Shown here piece by piece: positions 40,597 through 49,947 of a DNA stretch of 64,000 nt (position 1 is the first letter of the stretch; each line of letters begins with the position of its first letter). A model generated the notes under the pieces. The model searched no databases. It was not told the origin of the DNA and saw only the letters and a program-made list of their open reading frames with translations. Origin of the DNA: Motiliproteus sp047633175 (GTDB lineage: Bacteria; Pseudomonadota; Gammaproteobacteria; Pseudomonadales; Balneatricaceae); contig JBLIEQ010000001.1 in assembly GCA_047633175.1 (NCBI GenBank), positions 310,001 to 374,000 on the forward strand, given 5' to 3'. A program made the translations under genes and the position numbers.

Positions 40597-42213
40597 ATGA
40601 ATAGACAGACACCCACGACCGATAATATCGATGATCTGTTTGGCGACAGTGTGCCCACGCTGGGGATCAAAAGCGGTTCAGGCGAGTGCTATCTCCCGGC
40701 ATCCCATATACAGCTGCTCGAGCAGATCGAACACCTGAGTCGTTACAGCCACTTTATTCAGATAATCACCGGCGTGAACGGCAGCGGCAAAACAACCCTG
40801 CTGCAACAGTTCTACCCCAATGCCGACGACAGCTCGGTGCATGCCTGTTCCATCCAGGCACTCCCGCAGATGAGTGCGGCGCTGCTGCTGGCCGAAATTT
40901 GCCGGCAACTCAACATCGGCACCGATTCTTTAAGCGATGCCCCCAGCCAGCTCCAGGCGGTCGTGGAGCATGCCCAGTTGCTCAATCAGCTGTCACGGCA
41001 GATGCTGATTGTGATAGACGATGCCCACCATCTATCGCCAGGCGCCCTGGAACTGCTGTTCAATCGACTCTCGACCCTGACCGACGACGCGGTACGTCCG
41101 CATATACTGCTCTTTGCAGATCCCAGCATTAAGCTGTTGACCTCGGCTGCCACCCTTAGCGAGATAGTCGAAACCAGCTGTCACTTTATCGAGATCCCGA
41201 CCCTGGACCATGATGCCCTGAATAGCCTGCTCTCCCACTGTTTTGCCGCGGTCGCAGCCCGCCTGAGTGACACCCAGAGACAGCGGGTCTACACCGAGTC
41301 TCTGGGACTTCCTGGTCGTGTGGCGCGGGTACTCGAAGCGATCCGTGCCGACCAGCCGCTAAAGACGTATGCTCCCCTCCCTGCTGTTAAGCCCTCATCG
41401 AGAGCCCTGTATCTGGGCATAGCGGTCATAACGGCCACGGCGCTGCTGGGTTCGGGCTTGTGGCTGTCACTGCCGGCGCAGCTGCAGTCGTCACCGCCGC
41501 AGACGGCCGATACCTCTGACCGCATTCGGGTCGAACTCTCGATCAAGCCCAGGAATAAGGCGGAACCTGCAACCGCCGTCCCGGCTGACGAAGAGGTCAC
41601 CCAAAACAGCTTTGAACAGCGCCTCGCCCAGGCAAGAGCGGCCCTGGAATCCGAACAGCAGTCGACTGAACCGTCCGACAGCACCGATACCGCCAGCGAT
41701 AACCAGGCCGCAGCGACCTCGACACAGCAACTGGCACTGGCGCGCGTTAAAGCGGCACCCATTAAGGTAGCCCCTACTGACAGCCAGGCGGCAACGCTGG
41801 ACGCCGACGACCCGACGGCGACCACCCTGGTGCTCAAGCTTCCCTCGGCGGCCGAGCAGGCGCTTGAGCTGCAGGCCAGTGCCGAGCCTGAACCCCAGGC
41901 ACCCGGTTATTCCGGGGATGCCTTGACGCTGATGAACTGGAAGCCTGGTGGATACACGCTGCAGATGCTCGGCGCCCGGCAGCAATCAAGCGTTAGTGAC
42001 TTTATCGCCGCCATGCCAGAATCCGAAAAGCTGCTCACATTTTCAACCATTTACAAGGCTAAGCCCTGGTTTGTCGTCGTGTACGGCAACTACGCCAACC
42101 GGGCCGCAGCGATGACAGCCAGGGGTGAGCTACCCAAGCAACTGCGCGCGCGCAGTCCCTGGGCGCGGAGTATTAAAGGGGTGCAGGAGGATATCCGGCG
42201 GGAGGCCCTCTGA
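40597..42213 (+). CDS. DamX-like AAA ATPase with SPOR domain
   Basis: A 538-residue inner-membrane division-associated protein. The cytoplasmic ATPase part (about 30–260) has Walker A ITGVNGSGKTTLLQQFYP and Walker B QMLIVIDDAHHLSPGALEL. It is followed by a transmembrane helix (about 268–290), a long low-complexity Ala/Gln/Ser/Thr-rich linker (about 295–445) and a C-terminal SPOR peptidoglycan-binding domain (about 450–530; GGYTLQMLGARQQSSVSDFI). The gene stands between aroB and gltB, where DamX-like genes are found in Pseudomonas. Confidence 0.87.
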   Translation: MNRQTPTTDNIDDLFGDSVPTLGIKSGSGECYLPASHIQLLEQIEHLSRYSHFIQIITGVNGSGKTTLLQQFYPNADDSSVHACSIQALPQMSAALLLAEICRQLNIGTDSLSDAPSQLQAVVEHAQLLNQLSRQMLIVIDDAHHLSPGALELLFNRLSTLTDDAVRPHILLFADPSIKLLTSAATLSEIVETSCHFIEIPTLDHDALNSLLSHCFAAVAARLSDTQRQRVYTESLGLPGRVARVLEAIRADQPLKTYAPLPAVKPSSRALYLGIAVITATALLGSGLWLSLPAQLQSSPPQTADTSDRIRVELSIKPRNKAEPATAVPADEEVTQNSFEQRLAQARAALESEQQSTEPSDSTDTASDNQAAATSTQQLALARVKAAPIKVAPTDSQAATLDADDPTATTLVLKLPSAAEQALELQASAEPEPQAPGYSGDALTLMNWKPGGYTLQMLGARQQSSVSDFIAAMPESEKLLTFSTIYKAKPWFVVVYGNYANRAAAMTARGELPKQLRARSPWARSIKGVQEDIRREAL

Positions 42214-42266
42214 TGGACGATTTTCTTCCTCAGACCTCCTTTTAGAGGAAAAAACACTTCGTTGAT

Positions 42267-42295
42267 TTGTTCTTAATCGCGTTCACGGGTAGAAT
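42267..42295 (+). promoter_or_regulatory. Putative promoter of gltB
   Basis: TTGTTC and TAGAAT (42290–42295) are separated by 17 bases in the 175-bp gap before gltB. The -10 matches at five of six positions, the -35 at three. Spacing to the start codon (about 90 bases) leaves a sizeable leader. Confidence 0.45.
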
Positions 42296-42388
42296 GCCTC
42301 TCCCTTTTTGGCACTTGCCGCCTGGTTCGTATTCAAAAAAAACCTCCAGGAGCTTGTTTTTAAAGACTTTTTATAGCGAGGTCTGTGA

Positions 42389-45300
42389 ATGAATACTGGT
42401 CTATATCGCCCCGGCGAATATAAAGATAACTGCGGCTTTGGACTAATGGTCCAGGTCGAAGGTGTCAGCAGCCATGAACTGCTGCTCAAAGCGATCCAAT
42501 CGTTAACCTGCATGACCCACCGCGGCGGCATTGCCGCCGATGGCAAGACCGGCGATGGCTGCGGCCTGCTACTGCAGATGCCTGACAGCTTTATCCGCAC
42601 CCTGGCCCAGGAACAGTTCAATACCACGCTGGGAGCGCATTACGGCGTTGGAATGATTTTTCTGTCTAAAGACGAGACCCAGGCCCAGAGTGCCCGGGAC
42701 CGGTTGAATAAGGAACTGATAGCCGAAGGACTCCAGGTTATAGGGTGGCGCGAAGTCCCCACTGACCCCTCCTCCTGTGGCCCTATCGCACTGGAAACAC
42801 TGCCTAAGATCGAACAAGTGTTTGTCGGCGATGGCGGCAAAGATGGCCCACGACTGGCTGTCAGCCTGTTTGTGGCCCGCCGTAAGGCTGAGATCGCACT
42901 GGCACAGGACCCGGACTTTTACGTCTGCAGCCTCTCCAGCTCGATCCTGGCGTATAAGGGTTTGATGATGCCCGCCGACCTGACCAGCTTCTATAAGGAT
43001 CTGGGTGACGAGCGTATGGCCACCGCCATCTGTGTCTTCCACCAGCGCTTCTCGACCAACACCGCACCCCGCTGGCCGCTGGCTCAACCCTTCAGAATTC
43101 TGGCCCATAACGGCGAGATCAATACCATCGAAGGCAACCGCAGCTGGGCCAATGCCCGTGCCAGCAAGTACGCCACCGAACTGCTGCCCAACCTGCATGA
43201 GCTAATGCCGATCGTGAACTCGACTGGCTCGGACTCCTCCAGCCTCGACAATATGGTGGAGCTGCTCCTGACCGGCGGCATGGATCTCTATAAGGCACTG
43301 CGTCTGGTCGTACCCCCCGCCTGGCAGAATGTCGAGATCATCGATCCTGACCTCCGCGCCTTTTACGAATACAACTCCATGCATATGGAGCCCTGGGATG
43401 GCCCGGCGGGCCTGGTAATTACCGATGGCAGAACCGCCGTCTGCATGCTCGACCGTAATGGTCTGCGTCCGGCGCGCTGGGTGCTGACCAAAGATGGCAT
43501 CCTTTGTACTGCCTCCGAGATCGGCACCTACGACTACAAGCCCGAAGATGTGGTCGCCAAGGGACGCGTGGGGCCCGGCCAGATGCTGGCCGTCGACACC
43601 CAGACGGGTGAAGTGCTGCACACCGACGATATTGATCAGCGCCTCAAGAGCGAACACCCCTACAAGAAATGGCTGCGCGACAGCTCTTACCGCCTCCAGG
43701 CTACGCTGAACGATCGTGATTTGTCGTTTAAAGAGTTCAGCCCGGAGCATCTTAAGATTCATCAGAAGCTCTATCAGGTCAGCTTTGAAGAGCGCGATCA
43801 GGTCCTGCGTCCCCTGGCTGAAACTTCGCAAGAGGCCACCGGGTCCATGGGGGACGATACCCCTATGGCGGTACTGTCGCACCGCATCCGACCGCTCTAT
43901 GACTACTTCCGCCAGCAGTTCGCGCAGGTGACCAACCCGCCGATCGATCCATTGCGTGAAGCGATCGTTATGTCATTGGAGACCTGCCTGGGTGCCGAGC
44001 GCAATGTGTTTGATGATTCTGAGCAGCACGCTCTGCGGATCATCCTGGCCTCCCCCGTGCTCTCTCCGAGTAAGTACCATAAATTGTATTACAACGAGAT
44101 GGCAGGATTCGAAACTCACTCGCTGAGCCTCAACTACGATCCATCGCTGGGGCTCAAACAGGCGATCGAGCTGCTGTGCGACAACGCCGAGCAAGCGGTT
44201 CGCAGCGGGTCGAGTATCCTGATCCTGTCTGATCGCGCTATTAAGGAGGGTCTGCTGCCGATCCACGCCCTGATGGCCACAGGCGCGGTCGACAGCCATC
44301 TGCGCGCCCAGGGCCTGCGCTGTAACTGCAACCTGATTATCGATACGGGTACCGCCCGCGATTCCCACCAGATCGCCGTCCTGCTCGGCTGTGGTGCCAG
44401 CGCCGTTTACCCCTACCTCTCCTACCGGATCATCAATGATATGGTGGCACGTGGCGAGATCCTCAGCGATGAGATCAGCTGCCACACCAACTATCGCAAG
44501 GGCATCAACAAAGGCCTGATGAAGATCCTGTCGAAGATGGGTATCTCTACCATCGCCTCCTACCGGGGCGCCAAACTCTTCGAGGCCGTGGGCCTGGGCG
44601 AAGATATTATTGAGACCTGCTTTACCCATATGGTCAGCCGTATCAAGGGCGCTGACTTCGGTGACTTCCAGCGCGAGCAACAACTGCTCGCCAACGATGC
44701 CTGGAAGGCGCGTAAACCCATGGAGCAGGGCGGCAAGCTCAAGTATGTCCATGGCAAGGAGTATCACGCCTATAACCCCGACGTGGTCCACAGCATCCAG
44801 CGTGCGGTCAAGAGCGGCGACTACGGACTCTATAAAGAGTATGCCGCACTGGTCAACGAGCGTCCGGTTGCGACCCTGCGCGACCTGTTTAAACTCAAAG
44901 AGGTCACCCCGATCCCATTGACCGAGGTCGAGCCGATCACGAGCCTATTCAAACGCTTCGACTCTGCCGCCATGTCTCTGGGCGCCCTGTCACCCGAGGC
45001 CCACGAAGCCCTGGCGATGGCAATGAACGACCTCGGCGGGCGTTCCAACTCAGGCGAAGGTGGCGAAGATCCGGCGCGCCACGGCACCAACCGACGCTCC
45101 AAGATCAAGCAGATCGCCTCGGGGCGCTTCGGGGTCACGCCACACTATCTGGTCAATGCCGAAGTGCTGCAGATCAAGGTGGCTCAGGGGGCCAAGCCCG
45201 GCGAAGGCGGCCAGCTGCCTGGCGGTAAGGTCAATGAACTGATCGCCAGGCTCCGTTATGCCGTCCCCGGCGTTACCCTGATCTCACCGCCACCGCATCA

Positions 45301-46834
45301 TGATATCTACTCGATCGAGGATCTGGCACAGCTGATCTTTGACCTTAAGCAGATTAATCCTGAGGCGCTGGTCTCGGTCAAACTGGTCTCGCGTCCCGGC
45401 GTCGGCACCATCGCCGCCGGTGTCGCCAAGGCCTATGCCGATCTAATCACCATCTCCGGTTATGACGGTGGCACCGCCGCCAGCCCGCTCTCCTCGATTC
45501 ATCATGCCGGCTCCCCCTGGGAGATCGGCCTGTCCGAGACCCATCAGGCGCTGGTTATCAACGGCCTGCGCACCAAGGTTCGAGTACAGACAGACGGGGG
45601 CCTCAAGACCGGCCTCGACGTGGTTAAAGCTGCCATCCTGGGTGCCGAAAGCTTTGGTTTCGGCACCCTGCCGATGGTCTCGCTGGGCTGTAAATTCCTG
45701 CGTATCTGCCACCTCAACAACTGTGCGACCGGGGTTGCCACCCAGAACGAGTACCTGCGTACCAAGCATTTCATCGGCACCGTCGAGATGGTGAAGCACC
45801 TGTTCACCTTTATCGCTGAAGAGACCCGTGAATGGATGGCCCGTCTCGGCGTCCGCACGCTCGAAGAGCTGGTGGGTCGTACCGACCTGCTGGAGATCCT
45901 GCCGGGCGTCACCGAGAAGCAATCACGACTCGACCTGAGCCCTATCCTGCTTAACGATGCGATGGATCGCAGCAAGCCGCAGACCTGCCAACAGCCGCAG
46001 AACACCCCGTTCGATACCGGCGTATTGAACCTGAACATTCTCGAGGCCACGCGCGATGCGATCGCCAACAAGAGTGGCGGCGAGTTCTCGTTCGTGATCA
46101 CCAACTGTGACCGCTCGGTGGGTGCCCGAATCTCTGGCGAGATCGCCAAGCAGCATGGCAATCTGGGGATGTCTGATGCCCCCATCAAGATCAACCTCAG
46201 CGGTGTGGCCGGGCAGAGCCTGGGTGTCTGGAACGCCGGTGGTCTGGAGCTGATTCTCGAAGGCGATGCCAACGACTATGTCGGCAAGGGCATGGCCGGT
46301 GGCAAGATCGTTATCTATCCGCCTGCGGGCAGCCAGTTTGAGACCCAGAAGACCTCGATCCTCGGCAACACCTGCCTCTACGGCGCGACGGGCGGCAAGC
46401 TGTTTGCCGCCGGTTGTGGCGGTGAGCGCTTCGCGGTGCGCAACTCCGGTGCCCATGCGGTCATCGAAGGTGCCGGCGATCACTGTTGCGAATATATGAC
46501 CGGTGGCCTGGTCACAGTCTTGGGAAGCACCGGCTACAACTTCGGTGCAGGGATGACCGGTGGCTTTGCCTATGTCCTGGATATGGATCGCACCTTCGTG
46601 GATAAGTACAACCACGAACTGGTCGAGATCCACCGTATCAGTAATTACCACATGGAGGAGTACCGCAACCACCTCCAGGGGGTTATCAGAGGATTTGTGA
46701 CCGAAACCCAGAGCGCCTGGGGCCAGTATCTGCTGGATAATATTGAAGACTACATCAGCAAATTCTGGCTGGTAAAGCCCAAGGCTGCCGGTTTAGGTGA
46801 GCTGCTCAGCAGTATGCGTCAGAGTCCTGAGTAA
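42389..46834 (+). CDS. gltB: Glutamate synthase large subunit GltB
   Basis: A 1481-residue NADPH-dependent glutamate synthase subunit. The class II amidotransferase domain begins after a short propeptide, and the nucleophile is Cys15 in YKDNCGFGL. Next come the central and FMN-binding synthase domains (LISPPPHHDIYSIEDLAQL, GVGTIAAGVAKAYADLITIS), the 3Fe-4S cysteines (CKFLRICHLNNCATG) and the C-terminal beta-helix (GGKIVIYPPAGS, GATGGKLFAAGCGGERF). The length is that of the family. It forms an operon with gltD. Confidence 0.97.
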   Translation: MNTGLYRPGEYKDNCGFGLMVQVEGVSSHELLLKAIQSLTCMTHRGGIAADGKTGDGCGLLLQMPDSFIRTLAQEQFNTTLGAHYGVGMIFLSKDETQAQSARDRLNKELIAEGLQVIGWREVPTDPSSCGPIALETLPKIEQVFVGDGGKDGPRLAVSLFVARRKAEIALAQDPDFYVCSLSSSILAYKGLMMPADLTSFYKDLGDERMATAICVFHQRFSTNTAPRWPLAQPFRILAHNGEINTIEGNRSWANARASKYATELLPNLHELMPIVNSTGSDSSSLDNMVELLLTGGMDLYKALRLVVPPAWQNVEIIDPDLRAFYEYNSMHMEPWDGPAGLVITDGRTAVCMLDRNGLRPARWVLTKDGILCTASEIGTYDYKPEDVVAKGRVGPGQMLAVDTQTGEVLHTDDIDQRLKSEHPYKKWLRDSSYRLQATLNDRDLSFKEFSPEHLKIHQKLYQVSFEERDQVLRPLAETSQEATGSMGDDTPMAVLSHRIRPLYDYFRQQFAQVTNPPIDPLREAIVMSLETCLGAERNVFDDSEQHALRIILASPVLSPSKYHKLYYNEMAGFETHSLSLNYDPSLGLKQAIELLCDNAEQAVRSGSSILILSDRAIKEGLLPIHALMATGAVDSHLRAQGLRCNCNLIIDTGTARDSHQIAVLLGCGASAVYPYLSYRIINDMVARGEILSDEISCHTNYRKGINKGLMKILSKMGISTIASYRGAKLFEAVGLGEDIIETCFTHMVSRIKGADFGDFQREQQLLANDAWKARKPMEQGGKLKYVHGKEYHAYNPDVVHSIQRAVKSGDYGLYKEYAALVNERPVATLRDLFKLKEVTPIPLTEVEPITSLFKRFDSAAMSLGALSPEAHEALAMAMNDLGGRSNSGEGGEDPARHGTNRRSKIKQIASGRFGVTPHYLVNAEVLQIKVAQGAKPGEGGQLPGGKVNELIARLRYAVPGVTLISPPPHHDIYSIEDLAQLIFDLKQINPEALVSVKLVSRPGVGTIAAGVAKAYADLITISGYDGGTAASPLSSIHHAGSPWEIGLSETHQALVINGLRTKVRVQTDGGLKTGLDVVKAAILGAESFGFGTLPMVSLGCKFLRICHLNNCATGVATQNEYLRTKHFIGTVEMVKHLFTFIAEETREWMARLGVRTLEELVGRTDLLEILPGVTEKQSRLDLSPILLNDAMDRSKPQTCQQPQNTPFDTGVLNLNILEATRDAIANKSGGEFSFVITNCDRSVGARISGEIAKQHGNLGMSDAPIKINLSGVAGQSLGVWNAGGLELILEGDANDYVGKGMAGGKIVIYPPAGSQFETQKTSILGNTCLYGATGGKLFAAGCGGERFAVRNSGAHAVIEGAGDHCCEYMTGGLVTVLGSTGYNFGAGMTGGFAYVLDMDRTFVDKYNHELVEIHRISNYHMEEYRNHLQGVIRGFVTETQSAWGQYLLDNIEDYISKFWLVKPKAAGLGELLSSMRQSPE

Positions 46835-46836
46835 GA

Positions 46837-46888
46837 AGGCTTGAGCAGCGGGCTTGAGCGACAGGCTTGAGTGACAGGCTTGAACAGG
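46837..46888 (+). repeat. Short tandem repeat between gltB and gltD
   Basis: Four near-copies of a 12–13-bp unit (GGCTTGAGYGACA) lie just after the gltB stop codon. They may be copies of the same slippage event; no regulatory role is evident. Confidence 0.6.
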
Positions 46889-46948
46889 TTACCCCAAAGT
46901 TTCGCCCCGGCGTCTGTGGACCCGGGGCAGATAGATGAGGACTAGGCT

Positions 46949-48373
46949 ATGAGTAAACGCCTGCACAATGATTTTCAGTTTGTAGAACTTCCCCGCGAGG
47001 AACCCAAAAAGATTTCTTTGCGGACGCGCAAGAAAGAGTTCACCGAGATTTATCACGAATATGACGACGACCAGGCCGCTGGCCAGGCACACCGTTGTAT
47101 CGAGTGTGGCAACCCCTATTGCGAATGGAAGTGCCCGGTGCACAACTACATTCCCGACTGGCTAAAACTGGTCTCCGAGGGACGTATTCTCGAAGCCGCC
47201 GATCTGGCCCACCAGACCAATTCGCTGCCCGAAGTCTGCGGCCGTGTCTGCCCGCAAGATCGCCTCTGTGAAGGCGCCTGCACCCTCAACGAGGGCAAGT
47301 TCGGCGGCGTGACCATCGGTGCGGTCGAGAAACATATCACCGATACCGCCATGGCGATGGGCTGGAAGCCCGACATGTCCGGCGTGATCCCCACCGATAA
47401 GAGGGTCGCTATCGTCGGTGCCGGTCCTGCCGGCATCGCCTGCGCCGATATCCTGGCGCGCAACGGGGTCAAGGCGGTGGTCTTCGATAGCCATCCTGAG
47501 ATCGGCGGCTTGCTGACCTTCGGCATACCTGAATTCAAGTTGGAAAAGTCCGTGATGGTACGGCGGCGCAAGATCTTGGAAGAGATGGGGATAGAATTCC
47601 GCCTCAACACCGAGATCGGCAAGGATATCAGCTTCGACAGCCTGCTCGAGGAGTATGACTCGGTCTTTCTGGGCATGGGCACCTACACCTCCATGAAGGG
47701 TGGCTTCCCCGGCGAAGACCTCGAGGGCGTTCACGATGCGTTGCCGTTTTTGATCTCCAACGTCAACAACTGCCTGGGCTACCCGCAGAGCGAGGCCGGC
47801 TTTATCGACCTCAAGGGCAAGCGGGTCGTGGTCCTCGGTGGCGGAGATACCGCCATGGACTGCAACCGCACCACGATCCGCCAGAATGCCACCAGCGTCG
47901 AATGCGCCTACCGTCGCGACGAGGCCAACATGCCCGGATCGCGTAAAGAGGTCATCAACTCTAAGCAGGAGGGGGTTAAATTCCTCTTTAACCGCCAGCC
48001 GGTCGAGATCATCGGCGACAACGGCAAGGTCACCGGCATCAAGCTGGTGACGACCGCCCTGGGCGAGCCCGATGCGAAGGGTCGCCGTCGTCCTGAGGTC
48101 ATCGAAGGCAGCGAAGAGATCGTCGCCGCCGATGCGGTCCTGGTCGCCTTCGGCTTCAGCCCCAGCCCTGCACCCTGGTTCAAACAGTTTGGCATCACCG
48201 AGGATGACCGCGGTCGGGTGATCGCCCCTGAAACCAGTGAGTTTCCCTTCCAAACCAGCAATCCGAAGATCTTTGCCGGTGGCGATATGGTCCGCGGCTC
48301 GGATCTGGTGGTCACCGCCATCGCCGAGGGACGCAAGGCCGCAGAAGGGATCCTGGATTATATGGAGGTCTAG
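46949..48373 (+). CDS. gltD: Glutamate synthase small subunit GltD
   Basis: A 474-residue NADPH-oxidising FAD subunit. It has two N-terminal [4Fe-4S] cysteine groups (CIECGNPYCEWKCP, CGRVCPQDRLCEGAC), an FAD-binding VAIVGAGPAGIACADILARN near 150, an NADPH-binding VVLGGGDTAMDCNRT near 292 and a C-terminal FAD-contacting FAGGDMVRGSDLVVTAIAEG. It works with GltB in ammonia assimilation. Confidence 0.96.
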   Translation: MSKRLHNDFQFVELPREEPKKISLRTRKKEFTEIYHEYDDDQAAGQAHRCIECGNPYCEWKCPVHNYIPDWLKLVSEGRILEAADLAHQTNSLPEVCGRVCPQDRLCEGACTLNEGKFGGVTIGAVEKHITDTAMAMGWKPDMSGVIPTDKRVAIVGAGPAGIACADILARNGVKAVVFDSHPEIGGLLTFGIPEFKLEKSVMVRRRKILEEMGIEFRLNTEIGKDISFDSLLEEYDSVFLGMGTYTSMKGGFPGEDLEGVHDALPFLISNVNNCLGYPQSEAGFIDLKGKRVVVLGGGDTAMDCNRTTIRQNATSVECAYRRDEANMPGSRKEVINSKQEGVKFLFNRQPVEIIGDNGKVTGIKLVTTALGEPDAKGRRRPEVIEGSEEIVAADAVLVAFGFSPSPAPWFKQFGITEDDRGRVIAPETSEFPFQTSNPKIFAGGDMVRGSDLVVTAIAEGRKAAEGILDYMEV

Positions 48374-48392
48374 GCTTCCAGCCAGTCTAAAA

Positions 48393-48465
48393 GGGGTCAG
48401 AGTAACTTATTGAGCGAGGTAGGCTGGGATGCAATCCCAGCAACCAAATAAGTTACTCTGACCCC
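48393..48465. repeat. Composite REP hairpin (BIME-like) after gltD
   Basis: Two perfect 19-base arms (48393–48411 GGGGTCAGAGTAACTTATT and 48447–48465) flank a REP2 palindrome (48423–48441). The outer GGGGTCAGAGTAA arms resemble recognition hairpins of REP-associated tyrosine transposases, but none is encoded here. It could also end the glt transcript. Confidence 0.7.
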
Positions 48466-48533
48466 AAACACTCCAACCACTCACAATCACTCCTCATTTA
48501 CAGAAGCCCGACCCACAAAAGAAACACCTGTAG

Positions 48534-48551
48534 GTCGGACTTTAGTCCGAC
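48534..48551. repeat. REP1 palindrome before hemE
   Basis: GTCGGACTTTAGTCCGAC with upstream GTAG. It lies 80 bases before the hemE start codon, and a TATACT at 48591–48596 may be the hemE -10 box just after it. Confidence 0.8.
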
Positions 48552-48630
48552 AAGGTTAACCAGACGCCCCCTATTTATGGCCTGAAGCCTTATACTAGCG
48601 GCACTTTTTATTGGCGAGAGACCCGCTCTT

Positions 48631-49707
48631 ATGTCTGCACAGTTTCCAGAACTCAAGAATGATCGTTTCCTGCGCGCACTGCTGCGCCAGCCCGTCGATG
48701 CCACTCCGGTGTGGATGATGCGTCAGGCGGGCCGCTACCTGCCCGAATACAAAGCCTTGCGTGCCAAGGCCGGCGATTTTATGAGCCTGTGCATGAATGC
48801 CGATTTTGCCTGCGAGGTGACGATTCAGCCGCTCGAACGCTTTCCGCTGGATGCGGCTATCCTGTTCTCCGATATTCTGACCATCCCCGATGCGATGGGA
48901 CTCGGTCTCTATTTTGAAACCGGAGAAGGCCCTAAATTCAAGAAGGTGGTCCGCACCGCGCAAGACGTTGCCGCTCTACCGATCCCCGATGCCGCGACGG
49001 ATCTGGGCTACGTGATGAAGGCGGTCAAGACTATTCGCCATGAACTCAATGGTCGCGTGCCTCTGATCGGCTTCTCCGGCAGCCCCTGGACTCTGGCCAC
49101 CTATATGGTAGAAGGCAGTTCCTCGAAAGATTTTCGCCATATCAAGCGGATGATGTACGAGACTCCCGAGGTGATGCACCAGCTGCTCGACAAGCTGGCC
49201 CAGAGTGTCACCTCTTACCTCAACGAGCAGATCCGCTCTGGCGCTCAGGCCGTACAGATCTTTGATACCTGGGGCGGCGTGCTGAGCACCGCCTGCTACC
49301 AGGAGTTCTCGCTCAAGTATATGCAGCAGATCCTCGACGGCCTGATCCGTGAACACGACGGCCGCAGAGTGCCGGTCATCCTGTTCACCAAGAACGGCGG
49401 CCAATGGCTGGAGTCGATCGCCAACACCGGTGCCGATGCTGTGGGACTCGACTGGACCACCGATATCGATAACGCCCGCACCCGTATCGGCTCCCAGGTT
49501 GCGATTCAGGGCAATATGGACCCCTGCGTCCTCTATGCCGGCAGAGACCGTATCCGTGCCGAGGTCGAGGATATTCTGGCGCGCTTTGGCAGCAATCCCG
49601 GGCATATCTTCAACCTGGGCCATGGTATCCACCAATTTGTCGATCCCGCACACGCCGGCTACTTTGTAGAAGCCGTGCATGAGCTGAGTGCCAAATACCA
49701 CCGCTGA
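48631..49707 (+). CDS. hemE: Uroporphyrinogen decarboxylase HemE
   Basis: A 358-residue decarboxylase making coproporphyrinogen III in heme synthesis. The signature MMRQAGRYLPEYKALR is at residues 30–45; FSDILTIPDAMGL, GFSGSPWTLATYMVEG and GNMDPCVLYAG are all conserved. It is followed by a terminator and stands downstream of gltBD, as in Pseudomonas. Confidence 0.97.
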   Translation: MSAQFPELKNDRFLRALLRQPVDATPVWMMRQAGRYLPEYKALRAKAGDFMSLCMNADFACEVTIQPLERFPLDAAILFSDILTIPDAMGLGLYFETGEGPKFKKVVRTAQDVAALPIPDAATDLGYVMKAVKTIRHELNGRVPLIGFSGSPWTLATYMVEGSSSKDFRHIKRMMYETPEVMHQLLDKLAQSVTSYLNEQIRSGAQAVQIFDTWGGVLSTACYQEFSLKYMQQILDGLIREHDGRRVPVILFTKNGGQWLESIANTGADAVGLDWTTDIDNARTRIGSQVAIQGNMDPCVLYAGRDRIRAEVEDILARFGSNPGHIFNLGHGIHQFVDPAHAGYFVEAVHELSAKYHR

Positions 49708-49713
49708 TAAGCG

Positions 49714-49750
49714 GATGCCCCGAAGCGAACGCTCCCGGGGCGTCTTTTTT
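49714..49750 (+). terminator. Terminator after hemE
   Basis: GATGCCCCG and CGGGGCGTC form a 9-bp stem (one G-T pair) with a 13-base loop, followed by TTTTTT. It lies seven bases after the hemE stop codon. Confidence 0.88.
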
Positions 49751-49947
49751 ATAAGCACATACGCGGCCCGGGAACCCTCGGACCGTACCGCTTTCCTCTA
49801 ATCCCTGCCTGCTGCTACCCCCCCCTTCTTCTGTCTATAGTGGAAACCGCTCAGGTTTAGACTATATTAAAAGACATCAAGCATTACCCTAAAAGAACGA
49901 TATTGCCGTTAGCCCCCCCTGACCTGCATTGAGACTGATCGCCAGTC

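Noticed and set aside
42226..42254. CCTC/GAGG hairpin after the DamX-like gene as a terminator
   Set aside because: The stem is only four base pairs and is followed by A rather than T residues.
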